From Peristeroidobacter agariperforans (GTDB lineage: Bacteria; Pseudomonadota; Gammaproteobacteria; Steroidobacterales; Steroidobacteraceae): a DNA stretch of 64,000 bases. Of this stretch, positions 35,148-43,668 are shown one piece after another; the first letter of the stretch is position 1, and the number at the start of each line of letters is the position of its first letter. Where the stretch lies: NCBI RefSeq assembly GCF_004138335.1, contig NZ_RYFW01000001.1, positions 1,364,001 through 1,428,000 of the forward strand, given 5' to 3'. The notes under the pieces are model-generated. The model saw only the letters and a program-made list of their open reading frames with translations. It was not told the DNA's origin and did no database searches. The position numbers and the translations under genes are program-made.

Positions 35148-37325
35148 ATGATGCCGTCGATGACGAGCGTCTCCGGCTTACAACAATCGCAGCGACCGAC
35201 CCGCCTTCGTGCTCGCAATCTCGCTGCGATAGCCGCGGTGCTCGGGGGAGTCGTGCTCGCAACAGCCGTGCGCGCCGTGGATGACGTGACATTGCATATC
35301 GAGCGCGTCGACGGTGACGGCTGGAGCGCGAGCGATGTCGTCGTTGACCTGGGGTTGCCCAAGAAGAATGCGCTGGTGCGCGCACGAGTGGGCAAGCTGA
35401 ACGTGCCCGCGCTGTCGCAAACACTCACCGATGTGCGCATCGAGTGTCCGGCGCTGGAGCTGAGCGGCGATGTCATTGCTTGCGCGAAGGCGCGTGTGCT
35501 CGCGGACTTGCCGGCTCTGGGCAAACAGTCCCTCGATGCGAACTTGAGCTATGGACGCATCGATGGCTCGCTCGACGTGGCGTTGCAGGGCCTGCGCATC
35601 GGTGACGGTCGCGTGGGCTTGCAGGGAACGCTCCAAGATGCAGGTTGGAATGCGACAGTCCGCCTGCAGCGCGTGCCCATCGATCGACTGATGAAGCTTG
35701 CGGCTGATCTCAAAGCGCCGCTGCCTGAGCTGACCGCCACCGGGCTGGCGGATCTCGACATCGCCGCGCGCGGCAAGCAAACAAATCTCAGTGAAGCGAA
35801 AGTCACTGGCTCGTTGCTGGAACTGACCGCCAACAATGAGGAAGGCAGCCTGGCGAGCGACAAGTTGTCGCTGCACGTGGATGCAAGCGTGCGAGGCACG
35901 GCGAAGCAATGGACGTTTGACGTAGCGGTCAAATCGTCGCAAGGACAAGCGTTCGCCCAGCCCATCTTCGTCGATCTGTCAGCGCATGCGATGTCGCTGA
36001 AGGCGCAAGGCAAGCTGATCGATGGCAAGTCGCTGTCGCTCGATCGTTTCACCCTCGATCATGCGGATGTGGCGCAAGTGTCCGGACGCGGGCAATTGCA
36101 GCTCGATCTGGAACAACCCGTGCGTGATCTCGACGTTGAGCTGACTGCACTGAAGTTCCCGGGCGCGTATGAGAGCTACTTGCAGCCGCTGCTGATCGAT
36201 ACCAACTTCAAGTCCATGCAGACCGCCGGCAGCGTCACTGGCAAGTTGTCGTTGGTCGGCGGCGAGCCGCGTCGCATGGATCTGCGCTTCAACGATGTCA
36301 CCGTCGATGACGGCGCCAGCAATTTGAACCTGTCGATGTTGAGCGGCGACTGGCACTGGCTGGCGGACGCGACCGGCGACGACTCTGACGAAGACGATGC
36401 GCCACCCAGCCGCACGATGCAGGTCGCGCAATCGCACTTGAAGTGGCAGGGCGGGGCGTTGCTCGGCCTGGACCTGGGTGCGAGCGAGCTGAACTTCACG
36501 ACTCAAGGCCGGCAGTTTCGTCTCACGCAGCCGACGAGCGTTCCGCTGTTGGACGGCGCCCTCGATCTCGAAACGTTCCGCGTTCGCAACGCCGGCCTGC
36601 CTGGAATCGCCTTCCTGGTCGATGCGACGCTGCAGCCGGTCAGCGTGCAGAAGCTGTGCAAGGCCTTCGGCTGGCCTGAGTTCGGTGGGCGGATCGGCGG
36701 CACGATTTCGAAACTGCGCATGCGTGAAGGCATCGTCACGCTCGGCACGACGCTGCGTGCGCAGGTGTTCAACGGCGCAGTCACGATCAGTGATTTGCGG
36801 CTGGAGGAGCCCTTCGGTCAGTGGCCGCGCTTCTACTCGAGCATCGCGCTCGACAACCTGGATCTGGAGCCGATGACCAGCGCGTTTTCATTCGGGCGCA
36901 TCACGGGGCGGCTGTCGGGCGCCATCAATGGGCTGGAGCTGTTCAACTGGACGCCGATCGCCTTCGACGCGCGGCTCTATACGCCGCCGGAGGATCGATC
37001 GCGTCATCGCATCAGCCAGCGTGCGGTGGAGAACATCGGCAGTATTGGCGGTGGCGGCGCCGGCGTGACCGCGGCCTTGTCGAGCGGCTTCCTGCGCTTC
37101 TTCGACGATTTCAAGTATGACCGGCTGGGCATTTCCTGTCGGTTGCACAACGAAGTCTGTGTCATGGATGGCGTGGCGCCGGCGGCCAATGGCAATTACT
37201 ACCTGGTGAAAGGGCGGGGTGTGCCGCGCATCGATGTCATCGGCAGCTCGCGCCGTGTGGACTGGCCACGCCTGGTGGAACAATTGCTGGCCGCCACGCA
37301 ATCCGAAGGTCCCGTTCTACAATGA
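35148..37325 (+). CDS. ydbH: YdbH-like AsmA-superfamily intermembrane protein
   Basis: A protein of about 725 residues anchored by one N-terminal hydrophobic helix (LAAIAAVLGGVVLATAVRA), then a long repetitive beta-rich body and the conserved C-terminus SIGGGGAGVTAALSSGFLRFFDDFKYDRLGISC, characteristic of YdbH (dicarboxylate-transport/DUF3971-related family). YdbH, with YhdP and TamB, is thought to bridge inner and outer membranes for phospholipid traffic. Several ATGs lie close together (35148, 35151, 35160), so the exact start is uncertain. Directly followed by ydbL; in E. coli a small ynbE lies between. Confidence 0.85.
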   Translation: MMPSMTSVSGLQQSQRPTRLRARNLAAIAAVLGGVVLATAVRAVDDVTLHIERVDGDGWSASDVVVDLGLPKKNALVRARVGKLNVPALSQTLTDVRIECPALELSGDVIACAKARVLADLPALGKQSLDANLSYGRIDGSLDVALQGLRIGDGRVGLQGTLQDAGWNATVRLQRVPIDRLMKLAADLKAPLPELTATGLADLDIAARGKQTNLSEAKVTGSLLELTANNEEGSLASDKLSLHVDASVRGTAKQWTFDVAVKSSQGQAFAQPIFVDLSAHAMSLKAQGKLIDGKSLSLDRFTLDHADVAQVSGRGQLQLDLEQPVRDLDVELTALKFPGAYESYLQPLLIDTNFKSMQTAGSVTGKLSLVGGEPRRMDLRFNDVTVDDGASNLNLSMLSGDWHWLADATGDDSDEDDAPPSRTMQVAQSHLKWQGGALLGLDLGASELNFTTQGRQFRLTQPTSVPLLDGALDLETFRVRNAGLPGIAFLVDATLQPVSVQKLCKAFGWPEFGGRIGGTISKLRMREGIVTLGTTLRAQVFNGAVTISDLRLEEPFGQWPRFYSSIALDNLDLEPMTSAFSFGRITGRLSGAINGLELFNWTPIAFDARLYTPPEDRSRHRISQRAVENIGSIGGGGAGVTAALSSGFLRFFDDFKYDRLGISCRLHNEVCVMDGVAPAANGNYYLVKGRGVPRIDVIGSSRRVDWPRLVEQLLAATQSEGPVLQ

Positions 37326-37346
37326 CTGTCGCTTCGATAACTCGGA

Positions 37347-37375
37347 TTGACGGTTCGCGAGCGGCCGACTGTAAT
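37347..37375 (+). promoter_or_regulatory. Sigma-70-like promoter of ydbL
   Basis: TTGACG (37347-37352), 17 bp, TGTAAT (37370-37375), then AAGGAG and the ATG at 37405. It suggests ydbL has its own promoter in addition to readthrough from ydbH. Confidence 0.55.
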
Positions 37376-37404
37376 CGCGCTCGACTCTCAAGGAGCTTGT
37401 TCTG

Positions 37405-38025
37405 ATGCGTTCCGCCTCTTACAAATTCGCTACGTTGTTGTGCCTGGCCTCGTGCCTGCTGGTCGCCGCCTGCGTCACCATCAATGTTTACTTTCCGGCG
37501 GCCGCCGCCGAGAAGGCGGCTGACAAGATCATCGACGACGTGTGGGGCGCCGATGGTCAGCCGGCCAAGAAGGACGACAAGCGTTCCTCGCTGCCGGTTC
37601 AGTCAGGCGACCTGCTGTTGGCGGCTGCGCACTCCGTGTTGAACCTGCTGGTGCCCACTGCTGAAGCTGCGCAGGCGGACCTGAACGTATCCACACCGGC
37701 GGTTCGCCAGCTCACCCAGTCGATGGAAGAGCGGCATGCGCGCCTGAAGAAGTACTACGACTCCGGCGCCGTCGGCCTGACCCGCGATGGCCTGGTGGAA
37801 ATCCGCGATCAGAATCTGGTGCCGCTGCCGGAGCGCAATTCCACGCGCAAGCTGGTTGCCGACGAGAATGCCGATCGCACCAATCTGTATCGCGAGATCG
37901 CAAACGCGAACGGCCATCCCGAATGGGAAATGGACATTCGCACCACGTTCGCCGAGCGCTGGGCCAGCAAGGCCGCGCCGGGCTGGTTCTATCAGGACAA
38001 GGACGGCAACTGGAAACAAAAGTAA
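37405..38025 (+). CDS. ydbL: YdbL-like DUF1318 lipoprotein
   Basis: A 206-residue lipoprotein. The signal peptide ends at the lipobox VAAC, followed by VTINVYFPAAAAEKAADKIIDDVWG, the usual start of DUF1318 lipoproteins. The C-terminal DUF1318 domain includes RLKKYYDSGAVGLTRDGLVEIRD and ERWASKAAPGWFYQDKDGNW. It works with YdbH in envelope phospholipid transport; here it is longer than E. coli YdbL (about 108 residues) and itself lipidated, so it may combine YnbE-like anchoring and YdbL functions. AAGGAG precedes the ATG. Confidence 0.85.
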   Translation: MRSASYKFATLLCLASCLLVAACVTINVYFPAAAAEKAADKIIDDVWGADGQPAKKDDKRSSLPVQSGDLLLAAAHSVLNLLVPTAEAAQADLNVSTPAVRQLTQSMEERHARLKKYYDSGAVGLTRDGLVEIRDQNLVPLPERNSTRKLVADENADRTNLYREIANANGHPEWEMDIRTTFAERWASKAAPGWFYQDKDGNWKQK

Positions 38026-38046
38026 CGGTCGCTATCAACTCGAAGC

Positions 38047-38076
38047 AAAAAAAAGCCCCGCATTCGCGGGGCTTTT
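38047..38076 (+). terminator. Intrinsic terminator after ydbL
   Basis: AAAAGCCCCGC-ATTC-GCGGGGCTTTT forms an 11-bp stem with a 4-nt loop and ends in TTTT; the A-run on the other side makes it bidirectional. Confidence 0.85.
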
Positions 38077-38462
38077 CGTTTCCGAGTCGACGACTCTTCG
38101 AGTTGTTTGGTGGCGCCGGCTAAATCTGGAAACGTCGCTGTTGTCGCTCAACCCTTCTAGCTCCCGCCTCGCCTGGTTATTACCAGGACGGAAGGCTGCG
38201 CATCCTTGTCGCTTGTGATTCGATCCCACTCCCCTCGCGGTGCCATCCCCGCTTCTCTGCCACTTCGTCGCCCCCGGAAGAGGCGCCGTTGGACCTATCA
38301 AAGCAAACCGCGTGCCGTTCGGCTTGCGGTGCATTCTGGAACAGGAACTTAGTCCTAATCGTCGCGCTTGCGCAACTACTATTTTGGCGAGGCGGCAGCC
38401 CGCGTTGTAAGGTTTGTCGACGCTGCACAGTCTCGGAATCGCTCGCAGCGGTGCGGCTTCTG
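38077..38462. other. 386-bp intergenic region without a recognised gene
   Basis: Between the ydbL terminator and the histidine kinase stop codon I see no plausible ORF. It holds one perfect 6-bp stem-loop (CCTGGT-TATT-ACCAGG, 38172-38187). No known riboswitch or small RNA was recognised. It may be 3' untranslated sequence of the kinase operon. Confidence 0.5.
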
Positions 38463-40520
38463 CTAAGTCCTTGGAATCTCCAGGGTGATACCGACGCCGC
38501 TGTCGTTAGCGAGGTTCGTTGCGGAGACGCTACTGCCGTGGAAGTCGGCGATCAGGCGCACGATATAGAGGCCGAGGCCGAGATGGGGTTTGCCATCGGC
38601 GCTGCCGCGGCTGCTCACCAGCGACTCGAACAGCCGGTCGTTCAGCTGCGGCGGCAGCGGCGGACCCTCGTTGTTGACGCTGAGCCGGTACTCGCGCGGC
38701 CCGATCTCGAGTGCCAGCGTGATCTGTTTGCCGACAGGCGTGAAGTCGCTGGCGTTGTCCATCAGCTTGTCGAGCAACTGCGCGATCAAGTCGGGCGAGC
38801 CATCGATCATGCACGACTCGTTCGGCACCTGGGTCTCGATACGGTGCTGCGCAAACGTCTGGCGATACGCCTGCCCCATGTTCCGCACCAGCTCGCTCAG
38901 ATCGAAACGCACCCGGTCGGTGTGCTCGATGCTCTGCTCGACCCGCGTCGCCTCGCTCAACGCCGTCAGGATCGCGTGCATGCGATTGGTGCCGCTGCGG
39001 GCGCGGTCCACGTAACTCTGCGCGTTCGGCGCCAATGTTTCTTCCGAGACCAGGTTGTCCAGGGACGAGCTGACAATGGTCAACGGCGTGCGCAGCTCGT
39101 GCGACAGCTTGGTGCCGAGCGTTTGCAGATAGATCGTATATTCCTTCACACGGCCGAGCAGCGTGTCGTAGCTGCGAGCGAGTGCGCCAAGCTCGTCCCT
39201 CGCCTCCGTCCCCGGAATGCTGTGCTCGATGCGGCCCTCCGCCGTCAAGGCAGTTCGCGCGGCGCGACTCAGCCGGCGAATGCGATGCGAGAGGCGTGCG
39301 GCGAACACCAACATTACGATGACGGAGAACAGTGTCGCGACCAACGTGAGATTCAGCAAACGAGTGAGTGCCAGCTCGCGGACCAGCACGAGCTGCTCGC
39401 CGGGCTGTTCGACGACCAGCGCACCTAATATCTCATCGCCGTAGTGCACGGGCACGGCGGCGCGCACCAAGGAAGGTTCGCCACTGGCCTGATCGAACCA
39501 GATCGCCGCGTTCGTTCCTTTGCGCGCTTCGTCGACCGGCGCGCCCCACATTCCGTACGGCAATCCATAGGCTTGAGGTTTCACCGAACTGCTTGGAAAC
39601 AAGCCGCGATACACCGAGCGCATGAAGCCGTATTCATTGGCTTGCAGGCCCGGATACGTCGACGATGCGTTCACCGTGACTTCGCCCGCACGCGCGAGCA
39701 GCCAGCCGTTCACATCGACGACCGAGACGCGAACGCCGTCGGGCGCGTACTGTTCCAGGCGCTGCTTCAATGCTTCTGATCCGGCGTGAACCCACGCGAG
39801 CCCGCGTGTGCTGGCAATCGTGGCGTTGTTCTTATCGAGTGCGTAGACGGCCAGCTGCGTACCAAACAAATTCTGCGGCCCGCGGAGCTCGACGGCATAA
39901 CCCGACGCCGTTTCACGCCACACGCCGGTGATGTAGGGCATGTCTTCGGCGTGCGGGCGCCAAGGAGAGCCGATGTCACTCGGACGCACGATGATCGGTC
40001 CGGGCGCCAGCGCACTGATGGACCACGCGCGCTCGCGACTGAATTCGTCGCGCGTAAGAATGATGAGGCGATCGGAGCCGCTTTCCGGAACGGCTTCGTT
40101 GCCGGCCGGCGTTTCGTAAGCGCGGCGCGCTGTCTGGATCTCGGCATAGACGTGCAGGGAGCGACCGTGCACGCCGAGTCGAAGCAGCGGCGCATTCGGC
40201 TGAGGGTTGCCGAAGCCCGGCACGGGGCGGGTCGGCTCGGGCCATTCATCCGCGAACCCGTCGATCAGCGGTTGAGTGAGCAGCAGCGGAGCAAAGAAAT
40301 CGCCGCGCTTCGGATCGAAGGTGTCGCGCAGCTCGCCGGTGCGATAAAGCAGCTCCGGCTCGCTCGCGACGACGCGGCCGAGCACATCGGCCGTAGTGAT
40401 CAGCGCCGCCTCCTGGCCGCTGCGCAGTGTGTTCTCCATCTGCTGCGCATATTTCCAGCCGGCCCACGGCAGGATCAGCGTCAGCAGACTGAGCAGCAGC
40501 AGCTTGGTACGAAGCGACAT
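38463..40520 (-). CDS. Sensor histidine kinase, proteobacterial-dedicated-sortase type
   Basis: A 685-residue membrane kinase. TM1 spans residues ~6-24. A large periplasmic region follows, with a DOMON/CBM9-like segment (~85-230, DGFADEW to YALD) and then a second sensory part. TM2 is at ~388-410, then HAMP, HisKA with phosphorylated His474 in KLSHELRTPL, and an HATPase domain (KLMDNASDFTP, GLGLYIVRLI). Length, domain order and adjacent regulator match the kinase family tied to proteobacterial dedicated sortase systems, but no sortase or its target is in the window. It probably senses an envelope or carbohydrate cue. Second gene of an operon after the regulator gene, 33 bp apart. Confidence 0.8.
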   Translation of the reverse strand: MSLRTKLLLLSLLTLILPWAGWKYAQQMENTLRSGQEAALITTADVLGRVVASEPELLYRTGELRDTFDPKRGDFFAPLLLTQPLIDGFADEWPEPTRPVPGFGNPQPNAPLLRLGVHGRSLHVYAEIQTARRAYETPAGNEAVPESGSDRLIILTRDEFSRERAWSISALAPGPIIVRPSDIGSPWRPHAEDMPYITGVWRETASGYAVELRGPQNLFGTQLAVYALDKNNATIASTRGLAWVHAGSEALKQRLEQYAPDGVRVSVVDVNGWLLARAGEVTVNASSTYPGLQANEYGFMRSVYRGLFPSSSVKPQAYGLPYGMWGAPVDEARKGTNAAIWFDQASGEPSLVRAAVPVHYGDEILGALVVEQPGEQLVLVRELALTRLLNLTLVATLFSVIVMLVFAARLSHRIRRLSRAARTALTAEGRIEHSIPGTEARDELGALARSYDTLLGRVKEYTIYLQTLGTKLSHELRTPLTIVSSSLDNLVSEETLAPNAQSYVDRARSGTNRMHAILTALSEATRVEQSIEHTDRVRFDLSELVRNMGQAYRQTFAQHRIETQVPNESCMIDGSPDLIAQLLDKLMDNASDFTPVGKQITLALEIGPREYRLSVNNEGPPLPPQLNDRLFESLVSSRGSADGKPHLGLGLYIVRLIADFHGSSVSATNLANDSGVGITLEIPRT

Positions 40521-40553
40521 CCGAAGGGTTCGTGCGCCTGGGCGAGCCTGCCG

Positions 40554-41246
40554 CTAGGCTTCCTTCCAGCGATAGCCCATGCCGTACATGGTTTCGATGT
40601 TGTCGAACGAGGCGTCGACGGCCTGGAACTTACGACGAATGCGTTTGATGTGCGAGGTGATGGTGTTGTCGTCGAGCACGACGTTGGCGGCATCCATCAG
40701 CTGCTGCCGGTTCTTCACATGGCCGGGGTTCTTCGATAACGCGTGCACGATCCAGAACTCGGTGAGAGTCAGGCCGAGGGGCTGATCGTTCCAGGTTGCG
40801 TGCAAGCGCGCCGCGTCGATCATCAGCGAGCCTCGTGAGATCACTTGATCGCGATTCGACGGCTGCGTCAGCGCCTCGATACGACGGAAGAGGGCGGTCA
40901 CGCGCGCGATCAGGTGAGTGAGCGAGAGATCCTTGGTCAGATAATCGTCGGCGCCGAGCCGGAGGCCGGAAACGGCATCGAGCTCGCTGTCACGGGCGGT
41001 GAGAAAGATGATTGGCAACTCGGCCGACATCGAGCGCAGCTCGCGACATAACTCGAAGCCGCCCTCGGGTTCTTCTTTCAAGCCAACGTCGATGACTGCC
41101 AGGTCCGGCAGGCGGGCGCGGAACGCCTCGATGGCTTCCTTGCGAGTGCCGTAGGTGCGCACCGAATAACCATTGCGCTGAAAGGCAGCAGCATAGTTGT
41201 CGCGGATCGCGGGTTCGTCTTCGACGATGGCAATGACTTTCTTCAT
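40554..41246 (-). CDS. OmpR-type response regulator paired with the sensor kinase
   Basis: A 230-residue response regulator. The receiver has VEDEPAIRDNY, the phosphoacceptor Asp in DLAVIDVGLKEEPEGG, FLTARDSE and the Lys in DYLTKDLS. The winged-helix output is seen in LTLTEFWIVHALSKNPGHVKNRQQLMDAA and TITSHIKRIRRKFQ. The GLKEEPEGGFELCRELR segment is typical of regulators of the dedicated-sortase group. It precedes the kinase gene and is probably transcribed from the region shared with the divergent small ORF at 41400. Target genes are unknown. Confidence 0.88.
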   Translation of the reverse strand: MKKVIAIVEDEPAIRDNYAAAFQRNGYSVRTYGTRKEAIEAFRARLPDLAVIDVGLKEEPEGGFELCRELRSMSAELPIIFLTARDSELDAVSGLRLGADDYLTKDLSLTHLIARVTALFRRIEALTQPSNRDQVISRGSLMIDAARLHATWNDQPLGLTLTEFWIVHALSKNPGHVKNRQQLMDAANVVLDDNTITSHIKRIRRKFQAVDASFDNIETMYGMGYRWKEA

Positions 41247-41364
41247 GGCGCACAGTGTACCGCCGCGCCCGGCCCGAGGCCCCATGGCCATAATTAATCA
41301 CAATCTGCCCGCGCCGCGCCTTCTGACAGCGATCATGCATCCGGGCTTTGAAGCGGTAATAGCC

Positions 41365-41390
41365 CCAACGCCGATCTCAACCGGCGTTGG
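41365..41390 (+). promoter_or_regulatory. Stem-loop overlapping the ribosome site of the small ORF
   Basis: CCAACGCCG (41365-41373) and CGGCGTTGG (41382-41390) are exact complements with an 8-nt loop. The 3' arm ends in GG of GGAGA, the ribosome site for the ATG at 41400, so the hairpin could hold that site closed. Confidence 0.45.
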
Positions 41391-41399
41391 AGAACCGCC

Positions 41400-41702
41400 A
41401 TGATCGACCGCCCGATTCCCACCAACCCCCGCATCCGCGCCGGCTCGTCACCGCAACTGCCTGCGTCGGAACAGCCCCGCCACTGGATGCAAGACCGCGC
41501 CCCCAGCTTCAAGTCGCTGGCCCGCGATCGTCAGCGTCGCGAGAAGGCCTGGGCATGGTTGTCGCTGGTCGTGCTGATCATCTGCTGGGACGCTTCGTCG
41601 CGCTTGGGCGAGCGCGTCTCGCCGCCTCGCGCGCGGATTGCGCATGCGGTGGAGGAGGATGCGATGTTCAAGCCGGCGGCTTCGTTTAGCGTGGACTTGT
41701 GA
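41400..41702 (+). CDS. Small single-span membrane protein
   Basis: A 100-residue protein with a basic, proline-rich N-terminus, one transmembrane helix at about residues 50-65 (EKAWAWLSLVVLIICWDAS) and a short polar C-terminus, probably N-in/C-out. No family recognised. GGAGA lies six bases upstream of the ATG. It is divergent from the response regulator/kinase operon, so it could be a target or accessory of that system. Function unknown. Confidence 0.5.
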   Translation: MIDRPIPTNPRIRAGSSPQLPASEQPRHWMQDRAPSFKSLARDRQRREKAWAWLSLVVLIICWDASSRLGERVSPPRARIAHAVEEDAMFKPAASFSVDL

Positions 41703-41779
41703 GGTTCAGGTTTTCGGAGAGGAGGGGTGGTGGCCCGGCGGCCTGCTGCTGCCGCATCTGATAGGAGCGTTGGTGGCTC

Positions 41780-42031
41780 GGCGGCGGCTGCCGCGGGGGT
41801 CTCGGGAAACTCGCGAGCGCCTTCACTGTAGCAGTAAAGTCTTTGATGGCTGCCGCACGATTTAGGCAGTGGTCGGTTCGCCGGCAGTGTCGCTCGCTGC
41901 GCGCTAACGCGCTGCGAGCTGCAATGCGCGGCGCCGGCTGTACAACAAGCGTGCAACGGTTTGCTCGAATGGCGACGGGCTTAAAGTCACCGGGGTGCGA
42001 ACTTCCCGAGACCCCCGCGACAACCACCGCC
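41780..42031 (-). ncRNA. Structured RNA candidate: 35-bp inverted repeat enclosing further hairpins
   Basis: Part of a 520-bp gap (41703-42222) with no convincing gene. Arms at 41780-41814 and 41997-42031 are inverted copies, 30 of 35 positions matching. On the minus strand (downstream of gcdH) all five mismatches become G-U pairs, giving an unbroken 35-bp stem; on the plus strand they are C-A mismatches. Inside, 41892-41919 forms an 11-bp hairpin with one A-A mismatch. This strand asymmetry argues for selection on a minus-strand RNA such as a long 3' UTR structure or a separate ncRNA. Confidence 0.45.
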
Positions 42032-42058
42032 CGAAATCTCGGCGGCGACGTCACCAGA

Positions 42059-42081
42059 GCGGCCGCGCTTAGCGCGGCCGC
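42059..42081. other. Perfect 10-bp GC stem-loop
   Basis: GCGGCCGCGC-TTA-GCGCGGCCGC is a perfect 10-bp stem with a 3-nt loop, located between the gcdH stop codon and the 35-bp inverted repeat. No U-tract follows on either strand, so it is not a standard terminator. Confidence 0.6.
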
Positions 42082-42222
42082 AACTGCCGTAACGACACCG
42101 AGCGAGCTCAACTCACATCTGAGGGTTGCACGGTCGGAGCAGAGTCACGCGCGAATGCGCAGCTGACGCAGACCACCGAGGCCTCTTACTCCGGGGCCCC
42201 GGCGGCGGAATCACAACAAACG

Positions 42223-43419
42223 TTAGAACGCGTTGATCCCTGTCAGAGCACGACCAACGGTCAGCTGATGAACCGTCTCCGTCCCTTCATACGTGATGAC
42301 GCTTTCCAAATTCAGCGCGTGCCGAATCGGCGAATACTCAACGCTAATCCCCGCGCCACCGAGAATGTCACGCGCATCTCGCGCCACTTCGATCGCCGCA
42401 CGAGCGTTGTGCCACTTCGCGACGGAAACCTGGGTCGGCTGCATCATGCCCTGATCTTTCAAACGTCCGAGCTGCAGTGACAGCATCTGCGACGTCGTGA
42501 TCTTCCGGGCCATCTCCGCCAGGCGAATCTGGATCGCCTGAGTCGCCGCCAGCGGCTTGTTGAACAGAATGCGCGTCTTCGAATAGTCGATGACGTCTTT
42601 CAAACACGCCTGCGCCGCGCCGGTCACGCCCCAGCAGATGCCATAGCGCGCTTGCGTCAAGCACGACAGCGGGCCTTTCAAACCGACCACGTTCGGAAGC
42701 ATGTTTTCTTCCGGCACGACGACATTGTCGAAGAACAAGCTGCCCGTCAGCGACGCGCGCAAGCTCATCTTGTGTTTGATGGTGGCCGTGGTGAAACCTT
42801 TGAAGCCTTTTTCCACGAGGAAGCCGCGGATGCCCTCGTCGGTGCGGGCCCAGACGATCGCGAGATCGGCAATCGGGGCGTTGGTGATCCACATCTTCGC
42901 GCCGTTCAACACCCAGTCTTTGCCCTGGCGCTTCGCGTGCGTCTTCATGTTGGCCGGATCGGAGCCGCCGTGCGGCTCGGTCAGGCCGAAGCAGGCGATG
43001 GTTTCGCCTTTGGCCATGCTCGGCAGCCAGCGCTCTTTCTGCGCTTCGCTGCCGAACGCGTCGATTGGATACATGCACAAGCTGGATTGCACGGAAACAA
43101 AGCTGCGCAAACCGGAGTCGCCGCGCTCCAGTTCCTGGCAGATCAACCCATACGACACGCCATTCAAACCGGCGCAGCCATAACCGTGGATCGAGCTGCC
43201 CAGCAGACCGAGCTCCGCGACGCCAGTCACCAGTTCGCGCGGGAAACGTTCGTGCTCGAAGCAGTCGCCCATGATGGGAATGACTTGCTCGTCGACGAAT
43301 TTCGCGACCGAGTCCTGTACCAGGCGCTCTTCGTCGCTGAGCATGGCACGGACGTTGTACAGATCGACGGGATCGAGTTCGGGGGCCGCGGACGGCGCTG
43401 CTTTCGGTTTGGCTGACAT
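42223..43419 (-). CDS. gcdH: Glutaryl-CoA dehydrogenase (acyl-CoA dehydrogenase family)
   Basis: A 398-residue flavoenzyme that would convert glutaryl-CoA to crotonyl-CoA with FAD, in lysine/tryptophan and aromatic degradation. It follows glutaryl-CoA dehydrogenases closely over its whole length: CFGLTEPHGGSDP, WITNAPIADLAIVWAR, IRGFLVEKGFKGFTT, ARYGICWGVTGAAQACL, QLGRLKDQG and ARDILGGAGI. The catalytic base is Glu378 in TYEGTETVHQL. AGGAGAG upstream of the ATG at 43419 fixes the start. It stands alone without an electron-transfer flavoprotein or lysR partner nearby. Confidence 0.9.
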   Translation of the reverse strand: MSAKPKAAPSAAPELDPVDLYNVRAMLSDEERLVQDSVAKFVDEQVIPIMGDCFEHERFPRELVTGVAELGLLGSSIHGYGCAGLNGVSYGLICQELERGDSGLRSFVSVQSSLCMYPIDAFGSEAQKERWLPSMAKGETIACFGLTEPHGGSDPANMKTHAKRQGKDWVLNGAKMWITNAPIADLAIVWARTDEGIRGFLVEKGFKGFTTATIKHKMSLRASLTGSLFFDNVVVPEENMLPNVVGLKGPLSCLTQARYGICWGVTGAAQACLKDVIDYSKTRILFNKPLAATQAIQIRLAEMARKITTSQMLSLQLGRLKDQGMMQPTQVSVAKWHNARAAIEVARDARDILGGAGISVEYSPIRHALNLESVITYEGTETVHQLTVGRALTGINAF

Positions 43420-43668
43420 GTGGCTCTCCTGGTCGGGCGAATAATAGCGCACGCGACCGATAGCCACTTGGTGCGCACTTGGGCGGAGGTGGTGTCGTCG
43501 CCGCCGGCGCGGGCGTTGGGAAGGAGCAAAAACGCTTGATTTTCCAGCCGGCGTGCGCCCGGGCAAGCCCGGTACTGCAACGCAAGCCCACAATTCTTGT
43601 CGGTGGCGCCTGAGCGGGGGTAACTTGTAGGAGCAATCTCAAGAATCACGTTGAGCAAGGGGGGATCG

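Noticed and set aside
38097-38462. A riboswitch or known small RNA in the gap after ydbL.
   Set aside because: I compared it by eye with c-di-GMP and cobalamin riboswitch cores and found no match.
41686-42111. A 141-codon minus-strand frame in the gap after gcdH with a signal-like N-terminus.
   Set aside because: TTG start without ribosome site, mixed composition, and it runs through the hairpins and the inverted repeat; it is better explained as non-coding structured sequence.
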